Origin: Imperialibacter sp040222385
GTDB lineage: Bacteria > Bacteroidota > Bacteroidia > Cytophagales > Cyclobacteriaceae
Direction of reading: 5' to 3'
NCBI RefSeq assembly: GCF_040222385.1
Contig: NZ_JAVKDF010000022.1
Coordinates: 1-64,000 of the forward strand
Length of the DNA stretch: 64,000 nucleotides
The stretch's first letter is position 1; each line of letters opens with the position of its first letter. Under the pieces are notes generated by a model, which had not been told where the DNA came from, made no database searches, and saw only the letters and a list, made by a program, of their open reading frames with translations. Position numbers and translations under genes: made by a program. Positions 9,453 to 17,277 of the stretch are shown piece after piece.

Positions 9453-10082
9453 ATGAAAGGAATGATTTTACCGGAGATCAGAAGGGGTGGGGTGCTTATC
9501 CTTTTGATCGGGCTTAATGCCGGGATGGCATTTGGCAAACAAAGTGATGAAAATGGTACGCTGCAGGCCAAGTACAAAAAAATGGTGGAAGATGCGGAGA
9601 CTTACGAAAAATACAAAGTGATCGCCACCCAACAGCTCAACAGCTTTTGGGGAGAAGTGGAAGATAGTTTGGTAAGCTATCGCAAGGAAATAGCGGATGT
9701 TAAAACTGCCATAGCTAATATCAACTCAACACTGGAAGCCGCTAACGATAGTCTGGCCGTAGTCAATGAGCAACTTCAGGCCAGCGAAGAAGTTAATAGC
9801 GAGATAAGTTTTCTTGGTATGTCACTCAATAAGTCCTTCTACAATGTGGTGGTTTGGGGAATTGTAGGGGGGCTGCTGGTTTTGCTGGGCATCATGTATG
9901 TTTCATTCAAGAACAGCCATTCCATTACTAACCGAGCCAAGAGAGACCTGGCCCAGGTATCTGATGAACTTGAGGAGCTTCGTCAACGATCCAATGAAAA
10001 GCAGGTAAAACTGAAACGTGAATTACAAACAGCTGTGAATCAATTGGACGAAGTTCGAAGAAAGACTCCGGCTGGCAGATAG
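9453..10082 (+). CDS. Membrane-spanning coiled-coil protein, hypothetical
   Basis: This 209-residue protein has a signal-like N-terminus and a periplasmic helical region (about 35-120) with heptad character. One strong transmembrane helix lies near residues 131-152. A second charged coiled coil (about 160-205) must be cytoplasmic. The layout resembles an envelope-spanning linker or scaffold. No named family is clear to me. It lies 29 bases after the PBP gene and shares the TTAGCTATG start context with it. Confidence 0.72.
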   Translation: MKGMILPEIRRGGVLILLIGLNAGMAFGKQSDENGTLQAKYKKMVEDAETYEKYKVIATQQLNSFWGEVEDSLVSYRKEIADVKTAIANINSTLEAANDSLAVVNEQLQASEEVNSEISFLGMSLNKSFYNVVVWGIVGGLLVLLGIMYVSFKNSHSITNRAKRDLAQVSDELEELRQRSNEKQVKLKRELQTAVNQLDEVRRKTPAGR

Positions 10083-10100
10083 CCCTTTACTTTGTTGTAT

Positions 10101-10132
10101 GTGGGTGAGACTACCCTGGTTAATCCACCCAC
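10101..10132 (+). terminator. Weak terminator-like hairpin
   Basis: A 7-bp perfect stem pairs GTGGGTG (10101-10107) with CACCCAC (10126-10132), followed by a moderately T-rich stretch. It lies 18 bases after the coiled-coil gene's stop and may end the preceding unit. The stem is short and the U-tract is interrupted. Confidence 0.3.
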
Positions 10133-10324
10133 TTAGTTAGTTTCTAATACCCAAGAATCCTTTTGCGTTGTTCAAACGCACTGCGGGCATCTTTCGCACT
10201 ATCTACCCGTAACAAGCTCTAATTTTACTTAGTAAAATACAATAATTTATAAAATTTATCGTATTTTAAGTGATGTACTCAAAACGGGTGCATCGATAAG
10301 TTTTTTACCATAAACCAATTAGCT

Positions 10325-11230
10325 ATGAAAAATTACAAGTTGATTTTGTTTGTGGCCGTGCCGATGATTTTGGCTGGCTGCAACAAGGAAAAGGTGGAGA
10401 ATTTGACGACTGAAAATGTAACGCTCAAGAGCGAGAATGACAGGCTGGAGGAGACGCTCAATAGCTACCTTGAGACTTTCAATGAGATTGAAAGTAACCT
10501 GGCGGAGATAAAGGAGCGTGAAGAGAAAATTGGGCTTGCTACCTCGGACGAGGTGGAAAACTCACCCTCAGCTGAGAAGGCAATTGTAGCCGATATAAAG
10601 GCAATCAATGCTCTTCTGGCCGATAACAAGGCCCGTATCGCTGAACTACAGGAAAATCTTCAGGGCTCGTCCGTTAAGATGAAGGAATTCAACAAGTTGG
10701 TAAATAGCCTTCAGGCACGGGTAGAAGAAAAAAATAAGGAAGTGAACGAGTTGAAAGTTACGCTGGCAGCTTTGAATACTTCTAATAAAGAGCTCTTAGA
10801 CAACGTGGCAGTACTTTCGATGAAAGTGGACACTCTTAACGGAGTTAAGCTGGAAAATGAGAGCACAATAACTGAACAAAGTGACTTGCTGGCAACTCAG
10901 CGGGAGCAGCTCACCACTGGCTACGTAGCAACAGGCACCTATAAGAAACTGAAGGAGGAGCAAGTTGTTACCAAAGAGGGGGGTGTATTAGGATTGGGTA
11001 AAGTTGAAAAGCTGAACGCTGATTTTAACAATGCTTCATTTGAACGCATCGACATCACAGCAACAAGCGAAATATTACTTGCCGGTAAAAAAGTTGACAT
11101 CGTGACAAACCACCCTGGTGACTCTTACAATGTGAGAGAAGACGAGAGCGGCGACTTCTCTACCCTGGTAATAACCAACCCTGAGGAGTTTTGGAAATCT
11201 TCAAAGTACCTGGTGGCGGTGGTTAATTGA
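10325..11230 (+). CDS. Coiled-coil lipoprotein, hypothetical
   Basis: The 301-residue protein has an SPII signal with lipobox ILAGC (lipid Cys19). Residues about 25-185 are one long heptad-rich coiled coil. A C-terminal beta-rich domain of about 110 residues follows, opening with GYVATGTYKKLKEEQ and ending in a segment about persistent values (SGDFSTLVITNPEEFW). Similar coiled-coil lipoproteins are widespread in Bacteroidota, some under adhesin names. I cannot assign a role. The gene is closed by a good terminator and shares its start context with the two preceding genes. Confidence 0.78.
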   Translation: MKNYKLILFVAVPMILAGCNKEKVENLTTENVTLKSENDRLEETLNSYLETFNEIESNLAEIKEREEKIGLATSDEVENSPSAEKAIVADIKAINALLADNKARIAELQENLQGSSVKMKEFNKLVNSLQARVEEKNKEVNELKVTLAALNTSNKELLDNVAVLSMKVDTLNGVKLENESTITEQSDLLATQREQLTTGYVATGTYKKLKEEQVVTKEGGVLGLGKVEKLNADFNNASFERIDITATSEILLAGKKVDIVTNHPGDSYNVREDESGDFSTLVITNPEEFWKSSKYLVAVVN

Positions 11231-11255
11231 CCCGGTCATCAGTTTTGTTCATCTA

Positions 11256-11289
11256 AGAGGGATCTTTCGCCGGATCCCTCTGCTTTTTT
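11256..11289 (+). terminator. Rho-independent terminator
   Basis: A 9-bp perfect stem (AGAGGGATC, 11256-11264, with 11273-11281) and an 8-base loop are followed by six T at 11284-11289. It ends the coiled-coil lipoprotein gene and overlaps the stop codon of the convergent acyltransferase gene. Confidence 0.85.
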
Positions 11290-12385
11290 ACACCTTGATG
11301 TAGATGTTTCTTTTCTCAAGCCACTTGCCTGCTGCCCAGCAAATCATCATAAACACAAGGGCGAAGGCCAGGGAGTTAATATACGGGGGCAACCAACTGA
11401 AAAGGCTCTGGTAGATGACTCGAAAAAGGCTTCTGTCTCCAATTTTGACAACATACATAGTGATGGCCAGGTACTCGGAAAGCAGATAAATGAAAAGGGG
11501 ATTCTTGCCGAAAGTCTGAAAAAAACTGAATTTGTACGATTTAGCAGAAAACTCGGTCAGGTAGATAATAAAGCCAATAATGATGAAGTCCAATCCGATT
11601 GTAAGAACCACAAAAGAGCTTGTCCAGAGCTTCTTGTTGAACGGGAAGACGAAGTTCCACAAATAGGCTACCAGCAATATGCAGGAACCATAAAGCATGA
11701 CCTTAGCCAATTTTTCGTAGTTGACACCCTCCTTGAGATAAAGCCCCAGGAGGTAGCCACCAATTACGTTGACAATTGAAGGCAGTGTACTAAGTATTCC
11801 TTCTGGTTCAAAAGCGACACCCTCGCCGTGGTACATGTGCCCTTCGCCTAGAATCAGGAGATCCAGCGTTTGTCCTGCATTGCCCAGCATAGTGAGGTCG
11901 CCAAACCACGACATAATTGCCCAGTAGCCGAGCAACAGCCCTCCGGATACCCAGTACAGCGTTTTGGTGGAAAAGAAATGGATCATCAACGCACCGGCGA
12001 AGTAGCAAATGGCGATCCGTTGCAGTACCCCTAGCATTCTCGTGTCGGAAAATGGTATAAACGACCAGGCGCCAGATGCATCCTGTCTGAAAAAAGGAAA
12101 CCAGTACATGATAAAGCCCAGAAGGAAGATGACAGCGGATCGTTTCAAAAGCTTTAGAAAAACATCCTTGAACTCCCAGCCCTTCCATTTGGGCATCACG
12201 AAAGCCAGGGCATTGCCTACAGCAAAAAGGAAGGAAGGAAAAACAAGGTCGGTGGGGGTGAAGCCGTGCCAGTCGGCGTGAAGCAGCAGAGAGAAGGTGC
12301 TGGCACCATCGCCAGGTGTGTTCACAATGATCATGAGACAGATCGTCATCCCACGAAAAATATCCAATGCTTCAAATCTTTTCAT
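11288..12385 (-). CDS. HGSNAT/NagX-like membrane acyltransferase (DUF5009 type)
   Basis: This is a 365-residue polytopic inner-membrane protein with about ten hydrophobic segments. The N-terminus (RFEALDIFRGMTICLMIIVN) and the LHADWHGFTPTDLVFPSFLFAVG region match the heparan-alpha-glucosaminide N-acetyltransferase / DUF5009 family. In those proteins the conserved histidine accepts an acetyl group for transfer to an amino sugar. In Bacteroidota the family often accompanies glycan use, but here no glycan gene is adjacent. It is convergent with the lipoprotein gene at 10325. The start is the ATG at 12383-12385. Confidence 0.85.
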   Translation of the reverse strand: MKRFEALDIFRGMTICLMIIVNTPGDGASTFSLLLHADWHGFTPTDLVFPSFLFAVGNALAFVMPKWKGWEFKDVFLKLLKRSAVIFLLGFIMYWFPFFRQDASGAWSFIPFSDTRMLGVLQRIAICYFAGALMIHFFSTKTLYWVSGGLLLGYWAIMSWFGDLTMLGNAGQTLDLLILGEGHMYHGEGVAFEPEGILSTLPSIVNVIGGYLLGLYLKEGVNYEKLAKVMLYGSCILLVAYLWNFVFPFNKKLWTSSFVVLTIGLDFIIIGFIIYLTEFSAKSYKFSFFQTFGKNPLFIYLLSEYLAITMYVVKIGDRSLFRVIYQSLFSWLPPYINSLAFALVFMMICWAAGKWLEKRNIYIKV

Positions 12386-12771
12386 TTGAGGTAAGGTTAG
12401 GTATGTAGCGCTACGTGTTCAATCGCCCCAATTATTTGTTGTTGGCGGCAACATTGTAATATCCCATTTAATATGAGGAAGTCAAAACATAAAATCAACC
12501 TTTATGACAATCGGGGGTATTGAGAGAGGTGGGACAGTGCAAGGAAAATGTATTTATTTGTCTTGCCTGGTAGGAATTATGTCTTCTATTCAGGTCACAA
12601 CAAACGACCGAAGTGATGGAGAGTAGCAAACCCTGGTCAATTATTGACAGCATGCGTTGCACCCATTAAACGACTTTCTGTCGGCTATTGCTGGATTTTC
12701 TGACCGCTTATAATTAATTTTTAACTTATTAATAATGAAACAGTTAATAAGTTAAACCAAATTCCTGCGCT
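12386..12771. other. Divergent intergenic region, 386 bp
   Basis: This lies between the divergent acyltransferase and the beta-propeller gene and must carry promoters for both. I find no coding frame with a plausible start. The one notable feature is the 13-bp inverted repeat at 12720-12756, listed separately. I cannot place promoter boxes with confidence. Confidence 0.5.
12720..12756. promoter_or_regulatory. Perfect 13-bp inverted repeat upstream of 12772 gene
   Basis: TTTAACTTATTAA at 12720-12732 is exactly mirrored at 12744-12756, with an 11-base spacer. It ends 15 bases before the ATG at 12772. It could be a dimeric repressor site or an RNA hairpin blocking the start. It is AT-only apart from one C/G pair, which makes a weak hairpin and leans towards a protein-binding site (inference). 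Confidence 0.35.
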
Positions 12772-13872
12772 ATGAAAAAACTACTTACAATCTTCTTTTC
12801 AATGCTTTTCTTTATTGCTTCGGCGGAAGAGAAGTCCCTGAAAGCCAATTTTAAGGAGGGCAACCCGAATATCAAGTCGATCAATGCCATGACATTTGGC
12901 CCAGAAGGCATCCTTTTTATCGGCGATTCTAAATCAGCATCGATTGTTGCGCTCGACACAAAAGATGCAAAATCTACAGAAGCTCCTGCCAAAATAGAAA
13001 TGAAAAATGTGGACGTGGCTATTGCGGCTGCGCTGGGAACAACAGCCGATAAAATTTCTATTCAGGACATGGTAGTGAATCCCCTATCTAATATTCCTTA
13101 TTTCGCAGTTCACAACCAGGATGGGACGCCTGTGTTGCTAAAGCTTGTCGGTGATAAAATTGAGTGGGTTCCCCTCGACAAAGTTTCTTACTCTTCAAGA
13201 GGGATCGAAAACGCCTACGCTGAAGATTACAAGGACGACAGAGGTCGGGCGCAACGTGTCTGGACAGTATCCGACATAGAATACAAAAATGGCAAAGTGA
13301 TGGTGACTGGGTTAAGCAATGCCGAGTTCAGCTCTACTTTCAGAAGCATGGCGTTTCCTTTCGGGAAAAGCCAGGACGATGCATCACTGGAAATATACCA
13401 CGCTGCACACGGCCGCTTTGAGACTTACGCACCAGTTAAAACCTTTACGACAGGCACGATTAACGGCAAAGACTATCTGGTAGCTAGCTACACATGTACG
13501 CCGCTGGTGCTTTTTCCGATGGATGAACTGAAAGGTGGTAAACACATCAAAGGCCGCACTGTAGCCGAATTTGGTGCCGGCAATACGCCTCTCGATATGG
13601 TAGTGATTGATAAAGGCGGTGAAAGCTTTCTTTTGATGGCCAATAGTAATCGTTCGGTAATGAAAGTGAGATTTTCTGACATTGCCGGATTTGAGGGCGG
13701 CCTGACCGAGCCGATTGAGGAGCCTGGTAAAACGGGTGGTGTGAATTTCATAGCTCTTCCTATGGTAAATGTTGTGCAGCTGGATAAATTAGGAGACAAG
13801 AACTTTGTGATGCTGAAAAGAGAAGCCAATGGCGATCTCAACCTTATCACTGGCAATGATTTTTGGCTGTAA
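12772..13872 (+). CDS. Secreted beta-propeller-like protein, hypothetical
   Basis: The 366-residue protein carries a signal peptide (cleavage near residue 18, ASAEE). Blade-like stretches such as AMTFGPEGILFIGDSKSASI resemble NHL/SMP-30 propeller repeats, and later segments are consistent with that. There are no cysteine or haem motifs. The next gene starts 12 bases after its stop, so the pair is one operon. The role of the family is unknown to me. Confidence 0.75.
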   Translation: MKKLLTIFFSMLFFIASAEEKSLKANFKEGNPNIKSINAMTFGPEGILFIGDSKSASIVALDTKDAKSTEAPAKIEMKNVDVAIAAALGTTADKISIQDMVVNPLSNIPYFAVHNQDGTPVLLKLVGDKIEWVPLDKVSYSSRGIENAYAEDYKDDRGRAQRVWTVSDIEYKNGKVMVTGLSNAEFSSTFRSMAFPFGKSQDDASLEIYHAAHGRFETYAPVKTFTTGTINGKDYLVASYTCTPLVLFPMDELKGGKHIKGRTVAEFGAGNTPLDMVVIDKGGESFLLMANSNRSVMKVRFSDIAGFEGGLTEPIEEPGKTGGVNFIALPMVNVVQLDKLGDKNFVMLKREANGDLNLITGNDFWL

Positions 13873-13884
13873 ATAGACCATTAC

Positions 13885-14931
13885 TTGAAGAAACTCTACT
13901 TAACACCCCTGCTGGTTTTAAGTTGCTTTGTGGCTACTGCTCAACTTTCTCCTGAGTTCATTTTGGAGGAGGGAAAGGCAGTAGCCATTCAGTTTACTTA
14001 CACTGGCGACCTAAAAAGACTTTCAGTTGGATTCCAGAATAACCCCAAGCCCATTTTTGGACATTTTCTTACCGAAGAAGACAAAACTATTTTCAGAGCG
14101 GCTATTCCTTTTGCTGAAGGGCAGGAGTATGTGATCAGGGAAGGGGAGAAATTGCTTGCTCAATTCCGTTTGGAGGGCAACAACGAGCCGCCCCCCATGG
14201 TACTGGCCGTTTATCCAAGCTCAAATACTGTTCCCGCCAACCAACTTAAGATGTATGTCAAATTTGATCAGCCCATGAGGGCAGACGGCGTCTACGAGTA
14301 CATCTATGTGGCAGACGAAAATGGGCGGAGGTTGCCTGGAGTCATCTTGCCATTGCAACCACCTCTTTGGAATGCGGAAAATACCACACTTACGCTTTGG
14401 TTTGATCCGGGGAAAATAAAACGGGACTTGCAGCCCAATCAAATGCATGGTACGCCGATACAATCCGGCAAGCGATACTCAGTAGTGATCGAAGGAGCCT
14501 TTAGTAGCCAAAAAGGAGATCAGCTGGGTCAGCAGTTTATCCGTCCATTTTCCACCGGCGATGAGGACAGGGTGAAGCCCAGCCTTGAGCGTTGGACACT
14601 GGTGGCCCCAGCTCCAGGAGGTAGGGATGCTCTCAGTGTTAAATTCGGTGAGCCGATGGATCTTGGCTCATTGGATGGAAAATTTATTGTTAAGACCGAA
14701 AGTGGCAACGGGCAAATAGTTGATGGCGTTTTTGAAATCATATCTGGAGAAACCGGCCTGACTTTTAAGCCAGCTAAGCCCTGGTTGGCAGGTTCCTATG
14801 TGCTGGTTGTTAACCCAGCCATTGAGGACCTGGCAGGCAACAACCTCCAACGACTTTTTGATGAAGATACAACCGCTGAGAACCCGGATCTGGCGAAGCA
14901 GGATTGGCAACTAAAATTCATCATAAGGTAA
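13885..14931 (+). CDS. Secreted protein with bacterial Ig-like (SbsA/Big_5 type) domain
   Basis: A 348-residue exported protein that starts at TTG (13885). No ATG fits, and the TTG is followed at once by a clean signal peptide (KKLYLTPLLVLSCFVATAQ). The middle (about 105-215) has the SbsA Ig-like pattern VYPSSNTVPANQLKMYVKFDQPM. A second such domain at about 235-330 contains FGEPMD and ends AIEDLAGNNLQ. These modules build surface or periplasmic stalks. It is the second gene of the 12772 operon, so the two products probably act together. Confidence 0.78.
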   Translation: MKKLYLTPLLVLSCFVATAQLSPEFILEEGKAVAIQFTYTGDLKRLSVGFQNNPKPIFGHFLTEEDKTIFRAAIPFAEGQEYVIREGEKLLAQFRLEGNNEPPPMVLAVYPSSNTVPANQLKMYVKFDQPMRADGVYEYIYVADENGRRLPGVILPLQPPLWNAENTTLTLWFDPGKIKRDLQPNQMHGTPIQSGKRYSVVIEGAFSSQKGDQLGQQFIRPFSTGDEDRVKPSLERWTLVAPAPGGRDALSVKFGEPMDLGSLDGKFIVKTESGNGQIVDGVFEIISGETGLTFKPAKPWLAGSYVLVVNPAIEDLAGNNLQRLFDEDTTAENPDLAKQDWQLKFIIR

Positions 14932-14997
14932 AGCACTTTTTCTGACCAGATCAATCAAAATTCTATAAATTGGAGGTTCAATTCAATCCATCTCATT

Positions 14998-15546
14998 ATG
15001 CTCAAAAAAATACTAATTGGAGTCGGTGTGCTTGCGGTAGTGGCCGTAGCGACGATGTTTTATATGATGAATCGTGGCAGAACGCTAAGCCCTCCCGGTA
15101 GTGCCGAACTATCCAATGGCGGGGTAAAAGTCTCTTTGACTTACAGCCGACCCTCTGTTCGTGATCGGGTAATTTTTGGAACAGAGGAGGAGGGGGCGCT
15201 GCAACCTTATGGGGTTTACTGGAGGCTGGGAGCCAATGAGTCGACAGAGGTGACAGTTGATAGGGACGTAAGTATTAATGGAAAGCCTCTTAAAAAGGGG
15301 ACGTATAAGGTTTACGCAGTTCCTGGACCGGATACCTTTGAGGTAATTTTTAATACCGAATTGGGAAACTGGGGCTATTCTGAGGCTGATCATAAACTAG
15401 ATGTTCTTACCACAACGGTGCCGGTGGTGAAAGATGGAAGTGTCACGGAACAACATACAATCACACTATCTCCGGCTGATGGTGGGGTAGATATCAACGT
15501 AGCATTTGAAAAAGTAAAGTTCACCATTCCCATCAAGGCTAAATAA
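14998..15546 (+). CDS. DUF2911 family protein
   Basis: The 182-residue protein has an N-terminal membrane anchor (about residues 5-24). The DUF2911 core includes VSLTYSRPSVRDRVIFG and the GVYWRLGANESTEV and LKKGTYKVYAVPG motifs. The family is common in Bacteroidota with unknown function, and the fold is a beta-sandwich facing the periplasm. A purine-rich GGAGG lies 27 bases ahead of the start, too far for a usual ribosome site. It is followed 7 bases later by the DUF2214 gene. Confidence 0.88.
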   Translation: MLKKILIGVGVLAVVAVATMFYMMNRGRTLSPPGSAELSNGGVKVSLTYSRPSVRDRVIFGTEEEGALQPYGVYWRLGANESTEVTVDRDVSINGKPLKKGTYKVYAVPGPDTFEVIFNTELGNWGYSEADHKLDVLTTTVPVVKDGSVTEQHTITLSPADGGVDINVAFEKVKFTIPIKAK

Positions 15547-15553
15547 TAGTAAG

Positions 15554-15994
15554 ATGACTGCCTACATTTTGGTGAAGTACCTACACTACCTGGGTATTCT
15601 GGCTGTATTCAGCAGCTTGGTTGGGGAGCACCTGCTCCTGGAAGATAAGCTTTCCCGCAAGGCCATACAAAGGCTGTCAATGGTCGATGCCGTGTACGGT
15701 ATTGGCGCTCTGCTGGTAATGGGAGCCGGATTCACCTTGTGGTTTGGTGTTGGCAAGCCTGCTGAGTTCTATAGCAATGGCTGGATCATTTATGCCAAGC
15801 TCATTCTGTTTGGTGTAGTTGGAGCCATTTCCCTGATTCCCACTTTTTACTTTTTGAAAGAAAGGAAGGGTGATCCAGAAGAAGTGATTGATATTCCAAA
15901 AAGGATGAAAATGATTCTGCGAATCGAGCTGAGTCTTGTGCTTATTATTCCGTTGCTCGGGGCCATGATGGCGATGGGAGTGGGGGCAAGTTGA
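15554..15994 (+). CDS. DUF2214 family membrane protein
   Basis: This is a 146-residue integral membrane protein with four hydrophobic helices. The family signature VKYLHYLGILAVFSSLVGEH is at the N-terminus, and a Gly-rich GIGALLVMGAGFTLWFGVGKP segment follows. DUF2214 proteins have no assigned role. It is probably co-transcribed with the DUF2911 gene 7 bases upstream. Confidence 0.87.
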   Translation: MTAYILVKYLHYLGILAVFSSLVGEHLLLEDKLSRKAIQRLSMVDAVYGIGALLVMGAGFTLWFGVGKPAEFYSNGWIIYAKLILFGVVGAISLIPTFYFLKERKGDPEEVIDIPKRMKMILRIELSLVLIIPLLGAMMAMGVGAS

Positions 15995-16145
15995 TTTTTT
16001 AATCTTAATAGAGTTCGATTAATGGGTTACTAAAATTTGAATTCAGCTATTAACTATATACTTGACTTTTTTTGGGTGTTTTTTGAGTGAATTTGTGTTT
16101 TTGAAAGGCTGATTTTTCTTTTATCTCACCTCGTCTTCATCAAAA

Positions 16146-17054
16146 ATGAAAAGAATTTTACTATTTGTAGGGACTGTTTTTTCCCTCAGCGCAGCTTCAT
16201 CCCAAACGCTCCCATTTAAAGATTTTTATTTTGCATCCCCGATGTTGATTAATCCAGCGATGGCGGGTGAACGGATCGATCCTACCTTCACGTTGATTTC
16301 AAATATCCCAACCAGTGGTATTGATGGGGCACCCTCAAGTGTTACATTTTCATATGACCAGCGTATTGAAAAAATTAACAGTGGATTTGGAGCAATGTTC
16401 AATAGGGAAACCATAGGTGTACATACTGAAATGAAGCAAGCTTTAATGTACAATTACCGCTGGAAAATGAGAAGCGGAAACGGATTGGCTTTGGGAGGTT
16501 CCCTATTCTACAAATCCTGGAGGAGTGACTGGGATAAATTGTTTTCTTCAGGCGGCAGTGTGTTGAGCGGCGTTGAAAGAGCCGAATCATTAGGTTATGA
16601 CCTTGGGGTGGGCTATTCTTTTGTCAGAGGGGCCAGGGTGGGATTAAGTGTTATCAACGATCCGATTACATATTACACAATAGACAATTCAAACAGTTTA
16701 TCTGCTATTGAGGGGAGAACCAAAGTAGTTGCGTTTTTACAGCAGAATTTCAGGATAAATAACTGGCTGAAGTTGACGCCATCGGCACTTTATGCTCTCC
16801 CGGGAGAGCTTCCGGCAATATTGAATTTGAATGCAACGGCCTACATTGGCAAATGGGTGTTTGTTGGTGCACAATATTCAAACAATAATAGTCATAATAA
16901 CACATCAAATATTTTTGCTGGCGTCTGCTACAGCGATGTCATACAGATTGGTGTGAAGGTATTCGAAAAGCAATCTCCCCAAGCATATGGCTATCGTTCG
17001 GCTGCGTTCATGCTACAGGTAAGTCCGAAAAGGAAGAGTACCACCGCTATGTAA
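16146..17054 (+). CDS. PorP/SprF family type IX secretion system membrane protein
   Basis: The 302-residue outer-membrane protein has a signal peptide ending near residue 20 (ASSQT). The diagnostic PorP/SprF opening FYFASPMLINPAMAG follows, then an array of amphipathic strands. Family members help T9SS export and attachment of particular cargo proteins or gliding adhesins, and often sit beside the large cargo. None is adjacent here, so this one is an orphan. A secreted protein with a T9SS sorting tail lies about 7 kb away. Confidence 0.92.
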   Translation: MKRILLFVGTVFSLSAASSQTLPFKDFYFASPMLINPAMAGERIDPTFTLISNIPTSGIDGAPSSVTFSYDQRIEKINSGFGAMFNRETIGVHTEMKQALMYNYRWKMRSGNGLALGGSLFYKSWRSDWDKLFSSGGSVLSGVERAESLGYDLGVGYSFVRGARVGLSVINDPITYYTIDNSNSLSAIEGRTKVVAFLQQNFRINNWLKLTPSALYALPGELPAILNLNATAYIGKWVFVGAQYSNNNSHNNTSNIFAGVCYSDVIQIGVKVFEKQSPQAYGYRSAAFMLQVSPKRKSTTAM

Positions 17055-17238
17055 CGCTGATTGTGCAACAATTGGCGACTTGATTGAGGGGCGGTTAGAA
17101 TCGTGCTTTCAAACCGACCGGATGCCGTTGAAGATTAATGTATCCACAGGTAGATGGATGAAGCAACGGAATAGTGCAGAACATAGTATCGTACACAGTA
17201 TTCCTTAACCCCAGGCAGCTGACCTGGATAATAATAAT

Positions 17239-17277
17239 GGAGCCAATTCGCCAAACATGGGCTCCTTTATTGTTTTT
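17239..17277. terminator. Possible terminator between convergent genes
   Basis: A 6-bp stem (GGAGCC, 17239-17244, with GGCTCC, 17260-17265) is followed by a T-rich run (TTTATTGTTTTT). It lies between the convergent PorP/SprF and serine-biosynthesis genes and overlaps the latter's stop. The stem is short and the loop is 15 bases. Confidence 0.35.
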
